From Tricholoma matsutake (Eukaryota > Basidiomycota > Agaricomycetes > Agaricales > Tricholomataceae): 64,000 nucleotides of DNA. The notes below the pieces were generated by a model. That model had not been told where the DNA came from. It was given only the letters and a program-made list of their open reading frames with translations, and searched no databases. Position 1 is the stretch's first letter. Each line of letters opens with the position of its first letter. The stretch covers positions 3,038,001-3,102,000 of the forward strand of contig AP026541.1 of the NCBI GenBank assembly GCA_026075535.2. Reading direction: 5' to 3'. Position numbers and translations under genes: made by a program. Shown here piece after piece: positions 12,421-23,840 of this stretch.

Positions 12421-12598
12421 CCCTCCCCCTCTGTCAACAACAAGATGACAACTGATAAAGGAAAAGGAAAAAAAGGTGCGCAATCATGGGTGCATTAAAA
12501 ACCCACTTGGGGAAAAGCTACCGGTCGGCATTTGAAAGCAAAAAGAGCTATCTAAGATAAAACCCTGTCCTTTCTTGCTGACCAAATGTCAAGTGCTT

Positions 12599-13086
12599 AG
12601 GGCAAGGCAGGGGTTACCCCTGGGTGTCAAATCTCATACCCTTACCCCTACCCCTGAACACCCTACCCTTAGGGGTAAGGGTATGAAAACATATAAGGGT
12701 TGCCAAGGGTATGGGAGGGTTTGTCCAGGGTACAAGGGTTTGGCACACAATCAACATATTTAGAGCAAAATTCATTTGAATAGTGTTGATAACCATTATA
12801 TTTACTATTAATATCACATATTAATACTTCTTATTAACATATGAAAGCCATTATCATGTTGGACAATCCCAAAATCTGAATTTAATTGATGAAAATCTTG
12901 AATATGAGTCTTTGTAGCTGAAAAAATCAAATGATATTCTTACATAAGCATACCCCTGGCATACCCATGTACCCTTAGTAAGGGTACAGGGGTATGCAAG
13001 GGTATGAACTTCCAAACCCCTACCCTTACCCCTCATACCCTTAGCCCAAAAACACAAGGATATACCCCTACCCCTGCCTTGCCTTA
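12599..13086. mobile_element. Short hAT-like MITE inserted in chromodomain
   Basis: The ends read TAGGGCAAGGCAGGGGT and ACCCCTGCCTTGCCTTA, matching the terminal pattern of the 7326-8478 element. Flanking octamers are CAAGTGCT and TGAGTGCT, an 8-bp duplication with two transitions. Subterminal repeats of TACCCTTACCCCTACCCC and the complement fill both ends. There is no coding capacity. It cuts the chromodomain of the surrounding element just after the residues DCKAL. Boundaries are good to about one base. Confidence 0.75.
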
Positions 13087-14371
13087 TGAGTGCTTTGCAA
13101 TCCTTGAGGTCACGTCCAGGTAGCCAATGGTCTTCCTCTGGGCCATAGCCATGCCAATGTATGAGGTATTGAACTCCTCGTCCACATTTTCATTCCTCCA
13201 GGATTTTGTTGACGGTGTACTCCTTGTGGGAGTCAACCATTATGGGAGGAGGTTTTTCTAATTCATGGTTTGGGAAAAGTTCTTTGTCATTTTCAATGAA
13301 AGGTAGAGCTTGAGATGTATGAAAGGTGGGGAAGGTGTTAGGGTGATTAGGCATGTCGACAGTGATTGTTGAGATTTCAGGTGTGGTTTCAGTAATGAGG
13401 TATGGGCCATTATATTGAGGCATGAATTTTGCCACACACTGTTCATTCTTGGCCTTGTATTCTCTGCATCTGTGTAATGTGGATAACACAACTTGGTTTC
13501 CCTTTTCAAAAGGGAAATCATCAGATCGGTGTTCATTTGCAGCAATAGATTGTGAGATCTTAGCCCAGAGCAAGTTATCTTGCACTTCCTTGATGTCTAG
13601 TCAGAGGCCTTCAATGACATCAATGGCACAGATGTCCTTGACCACACTGTTTGAGGAAGATATGAGAGGTGGAATGATTCTTGGGCTTTGTTCCATTTGC
13701 AGTTGAAAAGGTGAAAAACCTGTTGATGCATTAACAGAGTTCATAATGTCAAAACATACATGAGGTAGGGCCCAGTGCCACCCAGTTTGGTTTTGCTCGA
13801 CCTGATATTGGAGGCATTGATTGATTGTCTTATTAGAATGCTCGCTGGTGCTGTCAGTCTGAGGATGATATGCTGTAGACATTTTCAGTTTCATGCCAGT
13901 CAGTTTATGCAGTGTCTGCCAAGATTTTGAGAGGAAAAGCTTATTGCGGTCTGAGATGATCCCCAAGGGGAGACCATTCTCACAGTACCATTCATCAAAA
14001 AAGATGACTGCAAGGTCCTCTGCACTGATATTGGTATGTGTGGGGATGATCTGAATGTTGCTGTTCAGGCAGTCCGTGAAAGAGACAATGCAGTTGAAAC
14101 CCTCGTCTTCTGGTAAGGGTCCAATGAAATCCATTGCGACTGAATCTCCACATTGGTCTGGGATGGGGAGAGGGTGCAAGGGACCCATTGGCTTCTTTGT
14201 GGTAGGTTTGTTGCATTGACAATCTGCACATGCAGGTACATATGCAATCTCCAGATTGTGATGCATGTTGGGCCAGTAGAATGAGTCTTGGAGTGATCTG
14301 TAGCATTTAGAGAAACTGAAATGCCCAAGGACATCATGAGCCAAATGGAAAAGTGATTCGTGGATGTTCAA
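13087..14371 (-). pseudogene. Chromovirus integrase and chromodomain, decayed
   Basis: The integrase region (14371-13601) shows a zinc-binding H-H-C-C module (HLAHDVLGHFS…CADCQC) and a DDE core with MDFIGPLPEDEG, ISDRNKLF and a Glu in SEHSNKT. A stop separates it from the C-terminal part (13585-13190), which has the GPY-type segment VAKFMPQYNGPYLITE and the TFPTFHTS block. After a frameshift the chromodomain is still readable around 13180-13090 ([18 protein letters not shown]). The related relic at 57560-58120 aligns over the same region. The product would join cDNA to chromatin, but breaks and the MITE make it dead. Confidence 0.85.
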
Positions 14372-14389
14372 GTTCCATGGAATGATTAA

Positions 14390-15235
14390 TCAATCCCCAG
14401 CATATAGTAATCTGTCCCAGTCTTTAATTCCATGGGGAAGGAAAGGCGCATCCTGTAGACACTTACACCAAGGGTCCTCATCATATCTGGAATGGATGGT
14501 GTTTAAAAGTTGCTCATCTACCATTATAGAGAATGTGGCAGTGATGGATGGTGGTGGGTTGGCAATGGTCAGTGGATCTGTTAAGATGTGTGCACAGGCA
14601 AATGATGTGTCCTTGTTGCTGTAAATGAGTGTGACTGGCTCAGCTAGATCAGGGGGGTATGGAGCTGATGCTGATGATTCGGCCTCAAAAGAGGTTCGAG
14701 ACATGGTGTTGTGCTCAACATTGAAGGTGGTCCAGGACAAGGCATCAGCTGCACAGTTCTCCTCACCCTTCATGTAGACAATCTTGCAGTCATACTGTGA
14801 CATAAACTCCATCCACCAAGCTTGTCGCCTGCTCAGGTCTCGTTGTGTATTGAAGTTTTCTAGGGTCTTGTGATCAGTGTAAATCAAAAATGGGACACCC
14901 ACGAGGTCAGAACACCTTTTCTGGAGTGCTCAGATGATCACGAGCATCTCCTTCTCATGGATGGGATAGTTTGATTTGGCTCCTTTGAACATCATTGAAT
15001 CAAATGTGACAGGGCAGGCTGTTTCCCATGGCTTTCCAAACGAAAGGACCACTCCAGACTGGTAGTCACTTGCATCTGTAGTAACAAAAATCTTGTGATC
15101 AGGCATAAGGTCATAATCAATTGTCATTAGGCATTCCTGGCTGACCATGGCCTTTTTGATCTCATTGAAGGCGAGTTGGTGCTGGTCAGTCCAGCTGGGA
15201 AAATTCTTGTTACACTCCTTTGTCGTGAGTTCCAA
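14390..15235 (-). pseudogene. Chromovirus RNase H domain
   Basis: The frame 15235-14930 begins within the RT connection (ELTTKECNKNFPSWTDQHQLAFNEI) and contains the first RNase H Asp in VTTDASDYQSGVVLS, then YPIHEKEMLVII. A frame break near 14920 joins 14902-14390, with FLIYTDHKTLENFNTQ, RQAWWMEFMSQY and ADALS, all standard for the family. The tail is a low-conservation linker to the integrase zinc module. The domain removes the RNA strand during reverse transcription. Confidence 0.8.
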
Positions 15236-15239
15236 AAGG

Positions 15240-16290
15240 ATATGTGTGTGGTCTGTGATGTGAGGTAAAAAATGTGCAGCATAATGAACCAGTCCACAGA
15301 ATTGTCAAACTTCCTTCGCACTATGGGGATGAGGCCAATTGACAATTCAATCAGTCTTCTTCAAATCTGCCTCGATTCCTTGGGCAGAGATATGGTGGCC
15401 CAGAAAATCAACCTCCATCAAAAATAGGTGCATCTTCTTTGGGTTGCAGTACAGTTGTGCATCCCTAAGAGCTTTCAGTATCATGTGCACATTCTTGCAG
15501 TGTTTGGTAAGTGAATCAGACCAGATGATGACATCATCCAGATAGATATGGCAGATCTTGCCAATCCAAGGTCATAATGCAGCAGTGACACGTCATTGAT
15601 GGAATTGCTGGGGAGTTCTTGAGGACCATTGGCATCACTGTCCACTCAAGAGACCGAATGGTGTTGAAACCACCATCAGTGGTATGTCTGCAGGATGCAT
15701 GTGAGTCAGGAAGAAGCTGTTCATCATGTCTATTGTACCCCAGATCTTACCTTTTGCACAATCATTCAAGATATCATCAATCCGAGGAATAGGGTGGGAG
15801 TCGGAGATGGTGTTCTTGTTCAGTTGCCAGTAATCATTGACCCATCTTGGTAGGACAGTGGGGTCAGATTTGGGGACAATAAAAGCAGGAGAAGCATGTG
15901 GTGAGGATGATGGCTGGATATGGCCAGTGTCAAGATTTTGCTGGATGAGGGTCTTCCAAGTGTCTCGAAATTTGTGAGGACATGTGTAGGTGAGTGTTTT
16001 GATTGTCTGTTTGGCATTTTTAGGTTTTATTCATGCTGTTACATCTCGTGGCAGTTTATCAATGTGAGGCAGTGGTTTGAATACATTTTAAAATTTGGTG
16101 AGAAAGTCAGCCTCCAGGTTTCCAACTTTTTCCTGGAATGCAAGGGCCTCGATACGATCCTTTATCATTCCAGCAATATTCAATGGTTTCACAGGCTCAG
16201 GTACATGTTTTCCATCCTTCAGATGTTGTTCGCAGACCTCTACCAGCTGAGGTAACATGGCCTTCACATTCTCCCTAGTCTGTCGTGTTA
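15240..16290 (-). pseudogene. Chromovirus reverse transcriptase, many breaks
   Basis: No long frame remains, but in overlapping minus-strand frames the palm motifs can be read. They are SSPHASPAFIVPKSD (~15900-15860), VNDYWQLNKNT and PIPRIDDIL (~15830-15770), IDMMNSFF (~15735-15710) and an intact catalytic YLDDVIIWSDS (~15550-15515). The upstream part (16290-16020) reads RENVKAMLPQLVEVCEQHL and LEADFLTKF. RT is thus recognisable but broken by several stops and small indels. Confidence 0.75.
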
Positions 16291-17195
16291 CACGTTGATA
16301 GGTCCACCTTGTTGTTCAAGCTCAGAAAACACATCTATGATCATTGTCAAAGCTCTATGAGTCTTTACAGACCTCTACAAAGCTCTACGAGCCCATACGA
16401 ACCCCTCCAAAGTTCTATGAACCTCTACAAACCTCTGCAAAGTCATGAAAATGCTTCAAAAATCTTCACAATGCTTTGAAATTCTTTGCATGCCTTCAGC
16501 CACTGTAATACAATTCCCCCGACCTTTGTACAGCTTAGAATATACACTTGGAACATTGTCGATGAGTTCCGAACCAGTTTCGAGCAATATCGCACTGATT
16601 TCGGGCCACAAACAAAGTCTGAAGAAACTTCAAAAATCTTTGAAAAACCTCAAACCTCGAAAAACATCTTTGGACACAGTATTTCCTATTTGAATGATCT
16701 TCGGATGCATGCTGGACACATGGGACACTATCTCGAGTATATCGAACACATTTTGACTGCATGTGCACACATACAATCCACTCAAAGCAGTTTCTGATGT
16801 TTTATGCAATTTATAACAAGGACAGTCCACTTTTAGCTATTCTTTCTTATTATTTCTTCATCATGTGTTATATTCACCCTTTCTAGTCTTGCTTTATTCT
16901 TCTGATATATTTCTATTGTCTTTTGCCTCGAGTTTTCCACATGTTTGCCTCATGTTCTCTAGCCTTTTTAGGTGGTTTCTGTATTTTATATAAAATGATG
17001 TACTAGATACAAAGGAAAACAAGAAAAAGTCATCATCTTCCTCCCAGATTGCAGGGATTTGAGAGTTCAGTTTAGTCTTATTCAGTCCAAAGTCTGGTGT
17101 TTTACACTAAACTTCTTCAAAAATCTTTGAAAAGCTTCAGAAATCCTCACATTATGCTATTTTTGCTCTTGTTTCCCTCAATTTGCCTTTGCTTT
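16291..17195 (-). other. Protease-RT linker of the outer chromovirus
   Basis: This stretch lies between the recognised RT start and the inner insertion at 17196. On the minus strand it stays open over long pieces (for example 16830-16630), consistent with a spacer of pol, but shows no known domain. Around 16330-16450 there is a short internal repeat of CTCTAC(A/G)A-type units. It joins 22739-23010 when the inner element and one copy of GCTTT are removed. Confidence 0.5.
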
Positions 17196-17606
17196 TGTTA
17201 GGAAACCACCCCATTACCTAATAAAATTACCTAATAAAATTTCATTTTCATTTTATTATGTCAAATTATGCTACATGATGCCAAATGACACTACACTTTG
17301 ATAGTGTGAGAATTTTATTTCGCACACATCAATATGTATGTGCATGTACAAGTGCATCAGCAACAACAATGTACAATGTAACATAGTATATAAACCCTAA
17401 ATATACGCCTAGGGGACCCCAGTTGTGTTCTCTTAGGTATTCCACCTACGTTTTCAGTGTGAAAGGCCTATCTCAACAAACTCACCTATTAATAACCCCT
17501 CACATCAAAACCATCAATTCCCCCATCACAAGCGCGGATCCCGCCCCCTTCTTGTAGAGAGAACCCGCATGGTCTTAGCTAGCAGATAGTGGGTGTCGCC
17601 CTAACA
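17196..17606 (+). repeat. 5' LTR of chromovirus copy 1
   Basis: 411 bp beginning TGTTAGGAAACC and ending GTCGCCCTAACA. It matches the 3' LTR (22324-22738) and the 5' LTR of copy 2 (58839-59240). Differences among the three are mainly CG versus TG or CA. The copy-2 LTR lacks one of the doubled ACCTAATAAAATT units, which accounts for most of the length difference. Confidence 0.95.
17387..17431 (+). promoter_or_regulatory. LTR promoter: TATA box and predicted start
   Basis: TATATAAA lies at 17387-17394. 34 bases downstream of its first T is AGTTGTGTTCT (17421-17431), the segment complementary to the primer-binding site. If transcription starts at 17421, these 11 bases are the first bases of the RNA, as required for Tf1-type self-priming. 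The same spacing is kept in copy 2. Confidence 0.65.
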
Positions 17607-17608
17607 GA

Positions 17609-17619
17609 AGAACACAACT
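17609..17619 (+). promoter_or_regulatory. Self-complementary primer-binding site
   Basis: AGAACACAACT starts two bases after the 5' LTR and is the exact reverse complement of AGTTGTGTTCT at 17421-17431 inside the LTR. No match to a tRNA 3' end is evident. This is the arrangement of the Tf1/sushi group, in which the RNA 5' end folds back to prime reverse transcription. Confidence 0.7.
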
Positions 17620-18103
17620 TCCCATATCAGTGTGCCTTCTCTTACTTGTGCATACGTCATTGTTTCACCCCACCACATCCAATTACTCATCCTTTTGGCA
17701 CAAGCTGGAAGTACTTGTATATATGTAATCTACCTTTTCTTTCATAAGCCGACGCCAGGCCTCACCTTACATTGCGACTGCCAGTGATCGAGAGGCAGCG
17801 CTCATCATTAGGACAGCTGCAACCAGACAACCAATTGGATCTGGTTTAGTTACAATTTACATCACTCTATTTGGACGACTATTTTAGTTACAAGCCAAAT
17901 TCAGTGTTATCTCCAAGATCAGGCACTGTTGGAAGGGTTATTGATCCGAAGTGTCAAATTAGGTGCCTGACAAACAACAAATGAATGATAAATGATTGAC
18001 AAATAATTGATGAACCATCATGTGACCCGTAAACATTTGGAGAGGTCTCAAAGAACAAATCTTGAGTTTGTCAAAGAAGTGATTCATCACAGATTTTACA
18101 ATT

Positions 18104-19254
18104 ATGTCTGAACCTTCAACTTCTAATCCCGGCCCTAATCCTGTTCCCACACTAGCACTAGAGGCGAAAATTGATGCGCTTACAGTGCAAATGTCCCAAT
18201 TAGTGTCAGTGTTGGCAGCATCACAGCCCAGACAAGCGGAAGTACACCCAGAGACGACAGGAGAAAGAGATGATGAGATGGAGGAGATGGTGGAGTGGAT
18301 ATCACAGGAGGATGAGACGGTGGAGAAATTTGGAAATGGAAAAGTGCACTTACCTAAGTACACGCCCCCACAAATCTTTGACGGTACCATGGAGAATACA
18401 AAATCCTTCATCAGCTCTATAGTATTGTACATCCATGGGAGGAAGCCAGAGTTTCATACAGCCAAGTCTAGGATTATGTTTGCTCTCTCATACATCCAGG
18501 GGGGGAAAGCACAGTTCTGGAGAAATGAGGCTATTAATCAAATTGCCACAGGAAATAAACCATTTGCAACCTTCAAGGAATTTCTGGAGAGATTGGAGGC
18601 ACAGTTTGGAGACCCTAATCCAAAGGCGACAGCCAATGCTAAATTAAAGACCATGTGCCAAGGTTCCCTAATGGTGGATGAATTTATTTTGCAGTTCAAA
18701 GCAGAAGCTTCACAAACAGACATGGGAGAAGCCACGTTGGTAGAGTTTTTGAAAGCAGGATTAAATCCCTCTTTATTCAAGTCTATCTACCAACTACCTT
18801 CTATGCCAGAGAAGTTGGATGAGTGGTATAATTGGGCAATGTGCCTTGACCAGCAATATCGGCAGGAACCGGCAATATCGGCAGGAACCGGCAATATCGG
18901 CAGGAACCGGCAATATCGGCAGGAACAGGTGGAGAGTTGATGTATGGAAGTAGTAAATTTGGAAAGTCATCGGGAGGAAAGTCTGAGAAAGGAAAGGTGC
19001 CTCAGGTGCAAGCTCCAAGGGCACAGCCACTGGCCATGGCAGTGACACCTATAGTTACAGAGTCAGCAGCACCAGCAGAGGCAATGGAGGTTGATCAAGC
19101 AGGGAGATGAGCCCCACTTAAATGTTTTAACTGTGGGCAGTTAGGACACATTTCTAGGAATTGTAGGCAGAAAAGAAAGATTAGGGAAACTACAATCAAG
19201 GAAGTGAAGCCGGAGGAAGGCAAGCAGAAGAATTTTGTGGAAGAGTCCCAGTGA
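18104..19254 (+). pseudogene. Gag of chromovirus copy 1
   Basis: It starts at ATG 18104 (MSEPSTSNPGPNP) and is open to 18940. A capsid-type retrotransposon gag region (IFDGTMENTKSFISS…ALSYIQGGKAQFW) lies in the first 230 residues. At 18850-18925 a 19-bp unit (CAATATCGGCAGGAACCGG) is repeated four times; copy 2 has one. The extra 57 bp keep frame, but a small deletion after the repeat ends the frame at 18938. Downstream in the gag frame is a CCHC knuckle, CFNCGQLGHISRNC (~19118-19160), and the normal stop at 19252. A TGA at 19107-19109 precedes the knuckle. Confidence 0.85.
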
Positions 19255-22200
19255 AGGTTTCCCCATTGGTGACCCAGAATCGTTACAATGTATTAGTATC
19301 TGGGGAAACCCAGAGCAAATCAGAAAAGGAAATTGAGGAGGAGTACAACTGTTCTGAATCACGTGACGAGGAGCAGTACAACTGTTGTCAATCACGTGAC
19401 AAAGAAAATTGTCATGCGTCATTTCCAAAAACCCCTAAATTCTTTATTTGCTCTGCACAAATAGAACCTGAAATCACCTTGACTGTGGGACTGAAGACAG
19501 TGGACATGCATGCAGCGATTGATGTGGAAGTGTTGCTTGATAGTGGTGCTACAGGATTATTTATTAATCCTTAATTACCAGAAACGGTATTAACACACAC
19601 AAGCTGGTGCAACCTATAATGGTGTACAATATTGACAGAACAGTCAATTGTAGAGGAACTATCAAGGAGGAGGTGACTATGGTACTAAGGTATCAGGAGC
19701 ATCAGGAGCAAGCCATATTCAAAGTGTGCAATCTTGGGAAAACCAATCTAATAATAGGATGTCCATGGTTACAGAAGCATAATCCCAAATTTGATTGGAA
19801 AACTGGGAAAGTACAAATGACTCATTGTCCTAAGGAATGTAATGTGTATGGGAGGAAGATGAAGAAGGAAAAAAGGAAAAAGAAAGAGAAAGAATGTCTG
19901 AGAAAGTATTCTGTTATGATGGAGGAAGTGGAGGATGAGGAAATGCCAAATGAGGAAGTTCCGGTCATGATCAAGAAAGAAGAGCAGAAGCAAACCTTTA
20001 GAGCAATTGGTAGAGGACAGTCGTGGGACAAGAATATTGTGAAGGTGGAGAAGCCAGTGGAGGAATGGGTGCCAAAAGTGTATCATGAATATCTGTCAGT
20101 GTTCCAGAAGAAGGAGTCTGAGCAAATGCCAGTGCAGAAGCCATGGGATCATGTGATCGAGATGAAGCCAGGGTTTGTGCCAAAGAAGTCGAAGGTATAT
20201 CCGTTACCTCCAATGGAACAAGAAGAAGTGGATGCATTCCTGAAGGAGCAATTGCGCAAAGGATACATACGACCTTCGAAATCACTGCAGATGTCACCAA
20301 TATTCTTCGTGCCAAAAAAAGACCAAAGAAAGAGGATGTGTACAGATTATAGGTATCTGAATGAGTGGACAGTGAAGAATGTGTACCCCCTGCCATTGAT
20401 CTCAGAAATAATTGACAAGGTGGGGAAAGCCAAGGTCTTTACAAAAATGGATTTATGATGGGGATACAACAATGTACGAATAAAGAAAGGAGATGAGTGG
20501 AAGGCCGCATTTGCCATGCGTCAAGGATCCTTTGAGCCACTTGTCATGTTTTTCGGGATGACTAATAGTCCCCCAACCTTTCAAAATATGATGAACGACA
20601 TTTTCAAGGATGTAATAGACAAAGGCATGGTAATAATATTTATTGACAACATTCTGATATTCATGGAGGATGAAGAAAATCATGAGGTGATAGTGCAGGA
20701 GGTGTTACAGAGGTTGGCGGAGAATGATCTATTTTTGAACCCAGAGAAGTGTGTGTTTGGGGCAAGCGAGATTGAGTTCCTAGGATTATTGATCGGCCCT
20801 GATGGGATCAAAATGGATCTGATCAAGGTACAGGCGATTACAGATTGGCCTGCGCCCACCCGTGTCAAGGAGGTTCAAGCCTTCTTGGGACTCGCAAATT
20901 ATTATCGTTGCTTTGTGCACAATTTTTCTAAAATTGCCGCACCCTTACATAACCTTACGCGAAAAGGAGTAGTGTGGAGGTGGGGAGACAGCATTTGAGG
21001 AGTTGAAGAGAAAGTTTGTGGAGGGACCAATATTAGCCCCAGTAGATTTCACATGCCCTTTGCGAGTGGAATCCGATGCATCCAATTTTGCTACTGGAGC
21101 AGTGTTATCAATGCTGTGTGAAGATGACAAATGGCATCCTTGTGCATATTTGTCCTGAGGGTTGAATGATGTGGAAAGGAATTATGATGTGCATGACAAA
21201 GAGATGTTGGGGATAATATGAGCATTGGAGGTGTGGAGGCATTATTTGGAGGGATGTATGCATCAGATTGAGATCTGGACGGATCATCAAAATCTGCAAT
21301 ACTTCATGTCCGCTAAAAAGCTTAATCACTGGCAAGCGCATTGGGCACTATTTCTATCGTGTTTCAATCTTCACTTGGTCCACAAAGCAGAAAGCTTAAT
21401 GAGGAAAGCAGATGCATTATCCAGATGTATTGATCATAAAAGGGGGGTGGAGGAGGACAATAAGAATGTTACCTTGCTCAAACCCGAATACTTTCACATT
21501 TGCACTATGCATCAAGGGTATCTATTAATAGATAGCTCGGAAATGGAAATGTTGTCTAAAATTAGACAATGTTTGGAAATGGTAATGGAAGCTGTGAAAG
21601 CTCTGAAGGGAGAGAAGAAAGGTACATGGGAGTAGAACCCAGAAGGGAAGTCAAAGTACAGTCGGAAGACTTTGTATCTAAGATGCAAAAGGTACAAGAA
21701 GAAGCAGAGGCGGCATTGAAGAAAGCACATGATGACATGATGTGACATGTGGATTGTACTTGAGCACGTGCTCCAGAGTACAAAGTTGGTGACTTGGTGT
21801 GGCTAAGTACCAAGGACCTGATTATTCCATGACCCTCGAGGAAACTTATGGAGAAACAAGTTGGCCCATATGCGATCTCTAAAGTGATCTTGCCTAATGC
21901 GGTAGTGCTAAAATTACCCTGATCATTCAAGATTGATCCTGAAATTAATGTATCCTGCCTACGCCCTTACCGCCCACCCACTATTCCTGGCCAACAAACT
22001 ACTCCACAACCTCTGATAATAGTAGAAGGTGCTCCAGAATACATAGTTGAAGAAATTCTAGACTCACGTCTTCAACGGAACAAATTGGAGTTCTTAATAA
22101 AGTGGAAAAACTATACCAACAAAAATAATTTGTGGGAACCCGAAGAGAATTGTAAGTGAGCATGTAACGCGATCGCCCAATTCTTTAAACGTAATCCACA

Positions 22201-22268
22201 TGCTCCGCATCGCATTGCGAGAATGGTGTATGAGGGGATGAGATTCCGGCCTTACCAAAATTTCACAT
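19251..22268 (+). pseudogene. Pol of chromovirus copy 1 (integrase core deleted)
   Basis: Pol lies in the -1 frame relative to gag. Domains: protease with LLDSGATGLFIN (~19535-19570), then a 4-bp deletion versus copy 2; RT from ~20170 with FFVPKKDQRKRMCTDYRYL, a TGA at 20456-20458 in DL(R)WGYNN, and an active-site box reading IDN instead of IDD (20642-20650); RNase H 21000-21640 (VESDAS, IWTDHQNLQYF). The integrase zinc and DDE parts are missing. Sequence resumes with the GPY-like C-terminus (21640-21960) and a chromodomain (22034-22160; YIVEEILDS…FLIKWKNY…LWEPEENC). Multiple TGA stops. Confidence 0.88.
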
Positions 22269-22310
22269 AGGGGACAGACACAATAATTTCTTGCCTGGAA
22301 GTCGAGGCAT

Positions 22311-22323
22311 AAAAGGGGGGTAA
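22311..22323 (+). other. Polypurine tract, copy 1
   Basis: AAAAGGGGGGTAA sits directly before the 3' LTR (22324). A purine run in this place primes plus-strand DNA synthesis in LTR retrotransposons. Confidence 0.75.
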
Positions 22324-22738
22324 TGTTAGGAAACCACCCCATTACCTAATAAAATTACCTAATAAAATTTCATTTTTATTTTATTATGTCGAATTATGCT
22401 ACATGACGCCAAATGATGCTACACTTTGATAGCATGAGAATTTTATTTCGCATGCATCAATATGTATGCGCATGTACAAGTGCATCAGTAACAACAATGT
22501 ACAATATATGTAACATAGTATATAAACCCTAAATATATGCCTAGGGGACCCCAGTTGTGTTCTCTTAGGTATTCCACCTACATTTTCAGTGTGAAAGGCC
22601 TATCTCAACAAACTCACCTATTAATAACCCCTCACATCAAAACCATCAATTCCCCCATCATGAGCACGGATCCCACCCCCTTCTTGTAGAGAGAACCTGC
22701 ATGGTCTTAGCTAGCAGATAGTGGGTGTTGCCCTAACA
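22324..22738 (+). repeat. 3' LTR of chromovirus copy 1
   Basis: 415 bp, TGTTAGG…CCTAACA, followed by the duplicated GCTTT. It matches 17196-17606 apart from CpG-type transitions (for example ACGCGGATCC-type versus GCACGGATCC) and a short GTACAATATATGTAACA variant. The moderate number of LTR differences suggests insertion some time ago, but deamination inflates any estimate. Confidence 0.95.
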
Positions 22739-23010
22739 GCTTTGCTTCTATTACTTGTCTAGTCCCCTGATCTTGCATCTGAACATATTTGTGCACTCTG
22801 AATTCATCAATCTAGCCATGAAATTCTCTGAAATTCCATGAAACACATTTCTTTTAGCTTCGAATTGCTTTGACAAGCAGTCCTTTTATGACTATTTGAT
22901 GGTCAGTCTGACAGGTAACATCTAGAGGGCCTCGCATCCTTCCTCTAACTTGTATTATACCATCTGAAGCCATTTAGTAGGTTTTGTTTGGGTTTCCAGG
23001 TTGAGCATCA

Positions 23011-23751
23011 TCAACATTTAGGGTCAAACAGTTTTCTTTTAGGTTTACGGGGAGAAGGGTTCAAAAGGTCAATAGCAGTATGAGTTTCAAAATCTGCAAC
23101 AATATGATTTACAGTGAGGAATGGGAGTCCGAGTAGCAAGGGAACACATAAGCTTGGAGTCACAATGGCTTTAACAGTTCGAGAAATCCACACTGAGTCA
23201 GGCATATAAGGGACAAGTTTAACATACTCATGCAAATGACTGTCGGATGATGATGAATTATTAAGTGCGACAGAAATGGGTAAAGGATTGTGCAAATGAT
23301 ACCGCCGCAAGCCGAGGTGATCTGCTAACATTGAATCAATGAGAACGACATGTGCTCCACAATCAAGCATGCTATTTACTGTGATAGGTTCATCAGTTCC
23401 TGGTCCCATCAACGAGCATATCCAATGGAGATGTGGGACTGTAAGTGGTGCACTCACCTCTTCTTCAGTTTCAGAACCAGAGCCAAGGACTACGGAAGGC
23501 ATGATAGCTCCCACGACAAAGGAACTGTCATTTTCATTTGTCACATCTTCAATGTGCGCAGTGGAAGTGACAGCCATGACAGGTTTGCTAACACTAGTGG
23601 AATTGCCATTCCGCTTGTGGCTGAGTAGGAGTTCTTCTGTAATCTCCTTGTAGTTATGGCCATTGGGGAATTTGTTGGGGCAATCTGGAGCACAGTGGCT
23701 TTGATATCTGCAACAGCATTTCAAACAGCCTTGATGTTTGAACAGTAGCAA
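23011..23751 (-). pseudogene. Outer chromovirus: zinc knuckle and aspartic protease
   Basis: The minus-strand frame of 246 residues begins LLFKHQGCLKCCCRYQSHCAPDCPN, a zinc-knuckle variant at the end of gag. Further on is the retropepsin active site MLDCGAHVVLIDS (D-C-G in place of D-S/T-G), followed by LPISVALN and LLLGLPFLTVNHIVADF, the usual distal protease blocks. The frame ends at 23011. 22739-23010 continues as pol linker up to the inner element. The protease would cleave Gag-Pol inside particles. Confidence 0.8.
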
Positions 23752-23840
23752 ATGTTCGTTATCTGTGAGTCAAGGTGGTTTGGAGCGAGAAGATGATGAA
23801 GTGGAAGAAAAGAGGGGGGGCTTCAAGGTGGAGCTGACAT

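Larger units (their letters stand above)
17196..22738 (+). mobile_element. Ty3/gypsy chromovirus copy 1, lacking integrase core
   Basis: The element is complete at both ends: LTRs 17196-17606 and 22324-22738, TGTTAGG…CCTAACA, with a perfect 5-bp duplication GCTTT at 17191-17195 and 22739-22743. Order: LTR, self-complementary PBS, gag with CCHC knuckle, protease, RT, RNase H, integrase C-terminus, chromodomain, PPT, LTR. Compared with the second copy (58839-64000) it lacks about 770 bp matching 63186-63955: the integrase zinc module and DDE core. It also has an 11-bp deletion at ~20990 and many TGA stops. It is therefore non-autonomous. Confidence 0.95.

Noticed and set aside
12478..12530. A tRNA-primed PBS or att-like site because the motif GGTGCATTAAAAA recurs at 57573
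   Set aside because: Both copies lie directly after the chromodomain of the same chromovirus family, so they are homologous 3' coding remnants.
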